5,237 nucleotides of DNA from Acidobacteriota bacterium (GTDB lineage: Bacteria; Acidobacteriota; Terriglobia; Acidiferrales; UBA7541). Positions 1 to 5,237 of this stretch are shown piece by piece. The position numbers and the translations under genes are program-made. The DNA lies in the NCBI GenBank assembly GCA_003224195.1, contig QHYP01000198.1, positions 1 through 5,237 of the forward strand. The letters run 5' to 3'. Position 1 is the stretch's first letter. The number at the start of each line of letters is the position of its first letter. The notes beneath the pieces were generated by a model. That model was not told the origin of the DNA. It saw only the letters and a program-made list of their open reading frames with translations, and did not search any database.

Positions 1-218
1 TACTCGAACTGTTGCTCTCGAAGAGGCCCAGGCATTGAGGAAATAAGGAGACCGGCCACACATGTGGCAAAACCTAGTGTGTTCATTGGGTTCTTTCGCT
101 TTCGTGGAGCATAGGACTGGTCTAATTGCGACACCGAAATACTAGCCCAACTTCCCGCCAGTAGTTAGACACCGGTAGGCTAGCTGGGGAAACTGCTCTT
201 GAGGGCCAGGGATCCGAA

Positions 219-248
219 TTGACGGGGCTGGATTGCGCCTCGTATAGT
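219..248 (+). promoter_or_regulatory. Predicted sigma70-type promoter for the valS operon
   Basis: A -35 box TTGACG (219-224) and a -10 box TATAGT (243-248) each match the housekeeping consensus at five of six positions and are separated by 18 bases. Transcription would start near 254-256, giving an untranslated leader of about 73 bases before the valS ATG at 328. It is the best promoter-like pair I found in the 327 bases before valS, and none was noticed between the later genes, so it could drive the whole cluster. The prediction is from sequence pattern only; sigma-factor preferences of the host are not known to me. Confidence 0.55.
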
Positions 249-253
249 CGAAG

Positions 254-264
254 ATTAGTCTAAT
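254..264. promoter_or_regulatory. 11-bp palindrome at the predicted transcription start, possible operator
   Basis: ATTAG-T-CTAAT is a perfect 5-bp inverted repeat around one central base. It begins six bases after the predicted -10 box, so it would sit on the transcription start, a common place for a repressor site. A related sequence (ACTGG-T-CTAAT followed by the same TGCG) occurs at 116-130. No regulator can be named. A short palindrome can occur by chance, so this is a weak call that rests on position and on the second copy. Confidence 0.25.
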
Positions 265-310
265 TGCGTGTGGGCGTGCTGTGTACACGGTGGCGCTGCA
301 AACGACGTTT

Positions 311-322
311 AGGGAGCAGGGG
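311..322 (+). promoter_or_regulatory. Ribosome binding site of valS
   Basis: The purine-rich run AGGGAGCAGGGG lies 5 to 11 bases before the ATG at 328. It supports ATG 328, the start of the family-like N-terminus MAREIAKNYEP, over the out-of-frame ATG at 378, which has no Shine-Dalgarno-like sequence close by. Confidence 0.6.
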
Positions 323-327
323 CTCGG

Positions 328-3020
328 ATGGCTCGCGAAATCGCTAAAAATTACGAACCGCAACAGATTGAGCCGCGATGGGCGGACTTCTGGGTACGCG
401 AACAGCTCTTTCGGGCGGACCCGAATGCGCCGGGACCGGTATTCTCGATCATTATCCCGCCGCCCAATGTGACCGGGTCGCTGCATATCGGGCACATGCT
501 GGACCACACGGAGATCGACGTTGGCACCGCATGCGCGGCTACAACACGCTCTATCTGCCGGGGACGGACCATGCGGGGATTTCAACGCAGCGGGTGGTGG
601 TGCGACAGCTCGCTGCGGAAGGGATCGATTACCGCTCGCTGGGCCGCGAAGAATTTATCCGGCGCGTATGGAAATGGAAGGAAGAGAGCGGCGGACAGAT
701 CACGCGGCAGATGAAGCAGATCGGGGAAAGCTGCGACTGGTCTCGGGAGAAATTTACGCTTTCGCCGGAGCTTTCGCGCGTGGTGCGCATGGTGTTCGTG
801 CAGTTGTATGAGCAGGGGCTGATCTATCGCGCGCAACGGATGATGAACTGGTGCCCGGTGTGCCTGACCGTGCTGAGCGACCTGGAGGTGCTGCACGAAG
901 ATCGGCAGGGGCATCTGTGGCACATACGCTATCCGGTTGTGGGGACGCAGGAGCACGTCGTTGTGGCAACGACGCGGCCGGAGACGATGCTGGGCGATAC
1001 GGCAGTGGCGGTGCATCCGGAGGACGAGCGATATAAGCGTCTCGTCGGGAAGAAGGTGCTGCTGCCGCTGATGAAGCGAGAGATCCCAATCATCGCGGAC
1101 CCGATCGTGGACCGCGAATTCGGCACAGGCGCGGTGAAGATTACCCCGGCGCACGATCCGAACGACTTTGAAGTCGGCCGGCGGCATGGGTTGCCCGAGA
1201 TTGACGTGATGACGGACGACGGGCGAATGAGCGCGGCGGCAGGCGCTTATGCGGGTCTGGAACGCTTCGATGCGCGGAAGAGAGTGGTCGAGGATCTGAA
1301 AGCGCAAGGGCTGCTCGAGAAAGTCACGGACCATGCGCATGCGATCGGGGTGTGTGAGCGGTGTCACACAGTTGTCGAGCCGCGGGCTCTGACGCAATGG
1401 TTTTGCAAGATGAAGCCACTGGCGGAGCCGGCGATCTCCGTCGTCGAAAAGGGCGAGATCAAGATTGTTCCTCCCAACCGGCGTGAAGAGTATTTCCACT
1501 GGATGCGGAACATCCGCGACTGGTGCATTTCGCGGCAGCTTTGGTGGGGACACCGGATTCCGGCGTGGCATTGCGCGGACTGCAAGTTCATCACGGTAGG
1601 GCTGGAGACGCCGGCGAAGTGCGCGAAATGCGGTTCGGCGACGATCGAACAGGATCCCGACGTGCTGGACACCTGGTTCAGCTCGCAATTGTGGCCGTTT
1701 GTGACGCTCGGCTGGCCGGAAGAGACCGAGGATCTGCGCACGTACTATCCGACCAGCATACTGATTACCGGCTACGAGATTCTGTTCTTCTGGGTGGCGC
1801 GGATGATCATGATGGGGATTCACTTTACGGACAAAGTCCCCTTCCGCACGGTTTATTTGCATTCGATCGTGCGCACTGCCGAAGGGCTGAAGATGTCGAA
1901 GTCGAAAGGAACGGGCATCGATCCGGTCGAGGTGAATCGGAAATTTGGCACCGATGCGATGCGGTTCACGCTGGCGTCCATGGCGGCGCCTGGTTCCGAT
2001 CTGATCTGGACCGGAGACCGGATTGAAAGCTCGAGGAATTTTGCGAACAAGATTTGGAATGCGGCGAGATTTCTCTTCTTGAATTTGGGGAAACTCGAGG
2101 CCGGCGGGGCAATGCTTGAAGAACTTGCGGGCCCAGAGATCCGCACGAAGGCGCCGCACAAATACAGCGCTCTCCTGCAGCTGGCGGACCGCTGGATTTT
2201 TTCGCGGCTCTCTCGCGTGATTGGGCAAACGAACGATGCGCTCGAGAATTGCCGGTTTCACGAGGCGGCGCACGTCGTCTATCACTTTTTCTGGGGAGAT
2301 TTTTGCGACTGGTACATCGAGTGGGTGAAGCCGGAGCTGCAAGACGCCGACCGCGAGCGCGCCATTGCCACGTGGCGCAACCTGTTCGCCGTGTTCGAGG
2401 CGGCGCTGCGAATCCTGCACCCAATCATGCCGTTTTTGACCGAGGAGCTATGGCACCAGTTGCCTCAGACCGAGGGGGCGAAGTCCATTGCGCTAGAGGC
2501 GTTTCCGGAAGCCAAGTTGGAGTGGACGGACCCCGCGGCAGAGGAGGAATTCAAGTTATTACAGGAAATCATTACGGACCTGCGTGAGATTCGAGCGTCG
2601 ATGAAACTCGACCCGAAGCGCAGGGTCGCGGCGGAGTGCTCGGTGGAGAATCCGCCTTTGGGTGCCGTGGTCCACAGAAATCTCGAGCCTATCCTTCGGC
2701 TGGCACGGCTTTCGGAGATGCATATCTCGTCGAACAAGCTGCATGCAAAGGCCGGCATGGCAAGGTCCAGGGCACTATTTGAAGTTCGTATTCTCTTTGA
2801 TAAGGCGGTCGATACGCAGGCCGAAATCGCTCGTCTGAGAAAGGAAATCGAAAGACTCGGAAAGGACATTGAGTCCAAGCAGCAACGTCGAGGTGATCCG
2901 GAATTCAGGAGAAAAGCTCCCCCAAGAGTCCAGGAAACTCTGGCCGCTTCGATGGTCGAGCGACAACTCGAGCGGGAGAAATTGGTTCAGCGACTGAAGG
3001 AACTAGAAGGGGGCGCATAA
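328..3020 (+). CDS. valS: Valine--tRNA ligase (ValRS), reading frame broken near codon 65
   Basis: ValRS is a cytoplasmic class I aminoacyl-tRNA synthetase that joins valine to tRNA-Val and hydrolyses mischarged Thr-tRNA-Val. Frame one (328-519) encodes the start of the Rossmann fold, including PPPNVTGSLHIGHM with the HIGH signature at residues 53-56. The rest, from RWHRMRGYNTL at 519 to the TAA at 3018-3020, is in another frame. Allowing for three lost residues, the protein would be about 900 aa, normal for the family. In that numbering I see the editing-domain motif TTRPET (218-223), zinc-type pairs CERC (346-349), CADC (419-422) and CAKC (435-438), LDTWFSS, FFWVARMIMMG, KMSKS (525-529), the anticodon-binding region from FANKIWNAARF, and a C-terminal coiled-coil arm (about 827-900) with the usual KAP motif. 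A start at ATG 378 would remain in one frame but gives 47 nonsense residues and no HIGH motif. ValRS is normally essential, so a sequencing error or a second intact copy is likely. Family assignment is certain; integrity is not. Confidence 0.95.
511..527 (+). other. Frameshift site in valS, apparent loss of ten bases
   Basis: The upstream frame reads E-I-D to position 519 and the downstream frame reads R-W-H from 519. ValRS proteins normally have three residues between this Asp and the Arg that opens the R-x-x-R-M segment. E. coli, from memory, has MD-TMI-RYQRM. Twelve bases are expected between GAC and TGG but only GT is present, so ten are missing, which also explains the shift in frame. 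The surviving CGTT (519-522) would fit deletion between two CGTT copies ten bases apart, which is a guess. No slippery heptamer for programmed frameshifting is present. Confidence 0.8.
3005..3013 (+). promoter_or_regulatory. Ribosome binding site of nadC inside the end of valS
   Basis: AGAAGGGGG lies seven bases before the TTG at 3021, within the last valS codons. It supports the TTG start over the in-frame GTG at 3045, which has no good Shine-Dalgarno sequence. Placement within valS suggests that the two genes are translationally coupled. Confidence 0.55.
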
Positions 3021-3902
3021 TTGCTCTCCGCGCAAGCCTGCAGAGTGGATTGGAATTGCGAAGAGATCGTGCGCCTGGTTCAGAAGGCGCTCGAGGAAGA
3101 CATCGGCACGGGCGACGCGACGACGCTGGCGACAGTTCCGGAAAACGCGAGGGCGCGGGCGCGAATCCTGGCGCGCGAGCCACTTGTTTGCGCGGGTCTT
3201 CCCCTTGCGGCGCGTGTGTTCGGCGAACTCGATGCGAACTGCCGGACGGAACTGCTCTGCGCCGAGGGCGAGGCGATTGATGCGGGGCGCGATGTGATGC
3301 GGCTCGAGGGCAAAGCGCGCGCAATCCTGAGCGGCGAGCGCACGGCCCTGAATTTTCTACAAAGGCTTTGCGGGATCGCCACCCTCACGCACCGCTTCGT
3401 CCAGCAGCTCTCGGGGACGCGAGCGAAACTCCGCGACACACGAAAAACGACGCCGCTGCTCCGCGCGCTCGAAAAATACGCCGTGCGCATGGGCGGGGGA
3501 ACGAACCATCGGTTTGGACTATACGACGCGATACTGCTCAAGGAGAACCACATCGCCATGGCCGGCGGAGTGCGCACGGCGTTGGAACGCGCGCGGGCAT
3601 ACTCGCCGAATCTACCAGTGCAGGTCGAAGTCCGCGACGAAGGTGAGCTGCGTGAGGCGCTGACGGCAGGGGCGGAGTCCATACTTTTGGACAACATGAT
3701 ACCGGAGGAGGCAACGCGGTGCGTGGCGCTGGTGCGGAAGGCGCGGCCGCAATGCACGGTAGAGATTTCCGGTGGAATCACGTTGGCCAACGCGCGCGCG
3801 TACGCGCAGACGGGCGCGGATTTCTTGTCTTCGGGCGCACTGACGCACTCGGTTCATGCCGCGAATTTGAGCCTGCTTGTGGAAAAGGTCGAGCGCAGTT
3901 AA
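3021..3902 (+). CDS. nadC: Nicotinate-nucleotide pyrophosphorylase (carboxylating), quinolinate phosphoribosyltransferase
   Basis: NadC is a cytoplasmic enzyme that converts quinolinate and phosphoribosyl pyrophosphate into nicotinate mononucleotide, CO2 and pyrophosphate, the entry of de novo NAD synthesis into the common pathway. The 293-aa product has the usual length. The N-terminal domain carries ALEEDIGTGDATT (about 23-35), followed by the barrel. Residues that line the quinolinate and PRPP sites in characterised family members appear in their usual motifs: SGERTALN (Arg107), DTRKTTP (Arg141, Lys142), GGGTNHRFGL (His163, Arg164), LLKENHI (Lys174), VQVEV (Glu203), LLDNM (Asp224), EISGGI (249-253) and SSGALTHS (270-277). 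Nothing catalytic is missing. The start is TTG immediately after the valS TAA, with a Shine-Dalgarno run at 3005-3013. GTG at 3045 (V-D-W-N) is the alternative and would still give a complete enzyme. nadA and nadB are not in the window. Function is near certain; the exact start is less so. Confidence 0.96.
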   Translation: MLSAQACRVDWNCEEIVRLVQKALEEDIGTGDATTLATVPENARARARILAREPLVCAGLPLAARVFGELDANCRTELLCAEGEAIDAGRDVMRLEGKARAILSGERTALNFLQRLCGIATLTHRFVQQLSGTRAKLRDTRKTTPLLRALEKYAVRMGGGTNHRFGLYDAILLKENHIAMAGGVRTALERARAYSPNLPVQVEVRDEGELREALTAGAESILLDNMIPEEATRCVALVRKARPQCTVEISGGITLANARAYAQTGADFLSSGALTHSVHAANLSLLVEKVERS

Positions 3903-3947
3903 GCTCCCTGCTCGAGGCCGAGCACGGCGCCTCGGCGCATCACATCG
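3903..3947 (+). other. nadC-birA spacer with GC-rich alternative hairpins
   Basis: This 45-base spacer has two mutually exclusive stems: GCCGAG (3917-3922) with CTCGGC (3931-3936), loop 8, and CGAGGC (3913-3918) with GCCTCG (3929-3934), loop 10. No U-run follows either, so an intrinsic terminator is unlikely. The spacer has no stop codon in the nadC/birA frame and no ATG, GTG or TTG in that frame before 3948. No clear Shine-Dalgarno sequence precedes birA. The hairpins might affect birA translation, but simple GC-richness could also produce them. Confidence 0.35.
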
Positions 3948-4952
3948 ATGACTCCTGACTCGCTTCCGGGCACGACGGACAAGCGGATCGGCGCTCTGCT
4001 GACGCTGCTTGCGGACAACGCCACGATTGTCGTGAGCGGAGCACGGATTGCGCGAGAGATCGGCGTTTCGCGGTCGACGGTGTGGCGATGGGTGACGCGA
4101 TTGCGGCAGCTCGGCGTGCGGGTAAGGGGGCAGCCGCGCACCGGCTATTTCCTGGAAAACGTGCCGGACATCCTGGCGCCCGAGTTGTTGCGGCGGAGGC
4201 TGCGCGGTTGTCTTTTCGGGCGGCGCATTTTTCATTTTTTCAGGACGGATTCGACGAATCGAGTGGCGCTTGATTTAGGACATGCGGGCGAACCGGAGGG
4301 CGCGGTCGTCCTGGCGGAAGAGCAGACCGCTGGACGAGGGCGCGCGGGGCGAACGTGGCAATCCGAGCGCGGCGCGGGGATTTACATGACGCTGCTACTT
4401 CGACCAGAGCTTTCGCCGGCGCTAGCGCCGCTCCTCACTTTATTGGCGGGCCTTTCCGCGCGCGCCGCGATCGAAGCGCAGACGGGACTTACACCCGACC
4501 TGAGGTGGCCGAACGACCTGCTACTCAACGGACGGAAACTCGGCGGAATCCTGACGGAGATGCATGCGGAACCGGGCGTTGTGCGATTCGTGATTGTCGG
4601 GATCGGCGTGAATGTGAATCAGAGCAAATTTCCCGGCGACCTGGCGACGATCGCCACTTCGCTGCGTGCGGAGAGCGGGCGACTGCACTCCCGGCTGGAG
4701 CTGCTGGTCCGGTTGCTGCAGCAATTCGAGAGCGACTACAATCGTTTTCTGAAGCACGGAGCGAATGCGATTCTGGAGCAGTTTGCGGCAGTCTCGAGTT
4801 TTGCGAAGGGCAAGCGCGTGCGCATTACGAACGGCAAAGAAAGCTTTACCGGCACGACAGCGGGGCTGACGCCCGAAGGACTCTTGCGCGTGCAGCGCGA
4901 GGACGGCCAAATAGCAACGGTGATCAGCGGGGACGTCGCGGAGGCGCGCTAA
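3948..4952 (+). CDS. birA: Bifunctional biotin--[acetyl-CoA-carboxylase] ligase / biotin operon repressor type BirA
   Basis: BirA makes biotinyl-5'-AMP from biotin and ATP and transfers biotin to a lysine of the biotin carboxyl carrier protein of acetyl-CoA carboxylase and related enzymes. The 334-aa product has the three BirA domains. A winged helix-turn-helix spans about residues 12-70 (GARIAREIGVSRSTVWRWVTRL, then GYFL of the wing). The catalytic core has DSTN (101-104), the biotin/ATP loop GRGRAGRTW (129-137), RWPND (186-190), Lys197 in KLGGILTE, and VIVGIGVNVNQ (about 216-225). A small C-terminal SH3-like domain covers about 287-334 (GKRVRITNG, GLLRVQ, ISGDV). The HTH makes a second role as biotin-sensing repressor plausible, but no biotin operator or biotin-synthesis gene is visible here. 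ATG 3948 is the first usable start after the nadC stop in this frame; its ribosome binding site is weak. coaX follows without a gap. Confidence 0.95.
   Translation: MTPDSLPGTTDKRIGALLTLLADNATIVVSGARIAREIGVSRSTVWRWVTRLRQLGVRVRGQPRTGYFLENVPDILAPELLRRRLRGCLFGRRIFHFFRTDSTNRVALDLGHAGEPEGAVVLAEEQTAGRGRAGRTWQSERGAGIYMTLLLRPELSPALAPLLTLLAGLSARAAIEAQTGLTPDLRWPNDLLLNGRKLGGILTEMHAEPGVVRFVIVGIGVNVNQSKFPGDLATIATSLRAESGRLHSRLELLVRLLQQFESDYNRFLKHGANAILEQFAAVSSFAKGKRVRITNGKESFTGTTAGLTPEGLLRVQREDGQIATVISGDVAEAR
4940..4944 (+). promoter_or_regulatory. Ribosome binding site of coaX inside the end of birA
   Basis: GGAGG lies eight bases before the ATG at 4953, within the last birA codons. It is the clearest Shine-Dalgarno sequence in the window. 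Together with the TAA-ATG abutment it fixes the coaX start. Confidence 0.7.
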
Positions 4953-5237
4953 ATGCTTTTGACGATCGACGTCGGGAATACGAATACGGTGCTCGGCGTG
5001 TTTCGCGGCGAAGAGCTGTTGGCGAATTGGCGGCTGACGACGGCGCGCGAACAGACGGTGGATGAATACGGCGTGCTGACGCGGAATTTGTTCACATTGG
5101 CGCAGCTCGATCGGGACGCCATCGACGGAATCATCGTCAGCTCGGTCGTGCCGCCGGTGAATTCCACGCTTGCGGAAATGTCGCAGCGGTATTTCGGCTT
5201 GAAGGCGCTGTTTGTCGAGCCGGGAGTGAAGACGGGC
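4953..5237 (+). CDS. coaX: Type III pantothenate kinase, N-terminal part, cut by window edge
   Basis: CoaX phosphorylates pantothenate with ATP, the first step of CoA synthesis, and belongs to the ASKHA (acetate and sugar kinase/Hsc70/actin) fold. Only 95 codons of the usual roughly 250 are inside the window, and the frame stays open to the last base. The diagnostic phosphate-binding motif DVGNTNTVLGVF is at residues 6-17, followed by WRLTT (26-30), VDEYG (36-40), the SSVVPPV strand-turn motif (about 64-70) and PGVKTG just before the edge. These are characteristic of type III enzymes and not of CoaA (type I) or eukaryote-like type II kinases. Type III kinases are known to resist feedback inhibition by CoA and to need a monovalent cation. 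The ATG directly follows the birA TAA with GGAGG eight bases upstream, so co-translation with birA is likely. A birA-coaX pairing is found in many bacteria. Truncation is due to the window, not to a lesion that I can see. Confidence 0.94.
   Translation, partial: MLLTIDVGNTNTVLGVFRGEELLANWRLTTAREQTVDEYGVLTRNLFTLAQLDRDAIDGIIVSSVVPPVNSTLAEMSQRYFGLKALFVEPGVKTG

Larger units (their letters stand above)
116..268 (+). repeat. Pair of 15-bp near-identical direct repeats upstream of valS
   Basis: Positions 116-130 and 254-268 match at 13 of 15 bases, with the last 11 bases (GTCTAATTGCG, 120-130 and 258-268) identical. The copies are 138 bp apart. The downstream copy contains the ATTAGTCTAAT palindrome at the predicted transcription start. 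They could be paired binding sites for a regulator or chance similarity. The spacing is about thirteen helical turns, which would be compatible with looping, but this is speculation. Confidence 0.3.
1..327. other. Intergenic leader upstream of valS, no convincing gene
   Basis: No open frame here has a recognisable protein. One forward frame is open from the left edge to a TAA at 44-46 and ends ...EEAQALRK, which could be the tail of an upstream gene, but 14 residues are too few to judge. A 27-codon open frame at 62-145 follows an AAGGAG at 45-50 and is treated as a weak candidate only. The stretch looks less GC-rich than the genes downstream. It contains the promoter at 219-248, a pair of 15-bp near-repeats at 116-130 and 254-268, and a short inverted repeat (CTAGCC at 142-147, GGCTAG at 178-183). 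I see no tRNA, T-box, riboswitch or terminator that I could defend. Confidence 0.6.

Noticed and set aside
142..183. Inverted repeat CTAGCC/GGCTAG as a terminator or structured RNA
   Set aside because: Six pairs around a 30-base loop with no U-run; too weak for a terminator and no conserved RNA family could be recognised.
1..327. T-box or other leader controlling valS by tRNA-Val
   Set aside because: I found no T-box sequence, no terminator/antiterminator pair and no run of valine codons in a leader peptide.
511..530. Programmed -1 frameshifting as the explanation for the valS frame break
   Set aside because: No XXXYYYZ slippery sequence is present, and even a perfect -1 shift would leave three residues missing from the conserved helix after HIGH.
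582..2420. A 612-codon open frame on the minus strand across valS
   Set aside because: It is antisense to strong ValRS coding sequence, its product is rich in Arg, His and Pro with no recognisable motif, and long antisense frames are expected opposite GC-rich genes.
3080..3790. A 236-codon minus-strand frame across nadC
   Set aside because: Antisense to fully conserved NadC motifs, and its product is a low-complexity Ser/Arg/Ala-rich translation without family features.
3796..3807. 12-bp palindrome GCGCGTACGCGC in nadC
   Set aside because: Low-complexity CG run in a GC-rich gene, best explained by alanine and arginine codons.
4417..4430. Perfect 14-bp palindrome CGGCGCTAGCGCCG in birA
   Set aside because: It lies in birA codons for a Pro/Ala/Leu stretch; about one such palindrome in a window of this size and GC content is not surprising, and nothing around it suggests a site.
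4355..5065. A 236-codon plus-strand frame spanning birA and the coaX start
   Set aside because: It overlaps two well-supported genes in another frame and encodes Arg/Ala-rich sequence without any motif.

Overview
The window is GC-rich bacterial DNA carrying four genes, all on the + strand and packed head to tail: valS (valyl-tRNA synthetase), nadC (quinolinate phosphoribosyltransferase), birA (biotin-protein ligase with an N-terminal helix-turn-helix) and the first 95 codons of coaX (type III pantothenate kinase), which runs off the right edge. The protein style and this gene order are what I would expect from an Acidobacteriota (Terriglobia-like) genome. That assignment is inference from recall and was not tested by any search.

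Positions 1-327 hold no convincing gene. They contain a good sigma70-type promoter (TTGACG, 18-nt spacer, TATAGT, 219-248), an 11-bp palindrome just where transcription should start, and a second near-copy of that site 138 bp upstream. Positions 328-3020 encode valS, but its reading frame is broken around 519-522. The first 64 codons, including the HIGH motif, are in one frame; everything from the RWHRM segment to the stop is in another. Comparison with the family pattern suggests that ten bases are missing. nadC (3021-3902) starts with TTG directly after the valS stop. birA (3948-4952) follows after 45 bases. coaX starts with ATG directly after the birA stop. All four (counting the main valS frame) lie in the same reading frame, and the three visible stops are all TAA.

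The zero-gap junctions, the shared strand and the absence of any terminator-like element between genes argue for one transcript that starts near 255. The unit joins tRNA-Val charging to three cofactor steps: NAD synthesis (NadC), biotin attachment and possible biotin-responsive repression (BirA), and the first step of CoA synthesis (CoaX). I see no mobile element, CRISPR array, tRNA or rRNA. The point most worth a second look is the valS break, which is either a real lesion in an essential gene or a sequence or assembly error. I found no evidence of a previously undescribed system.
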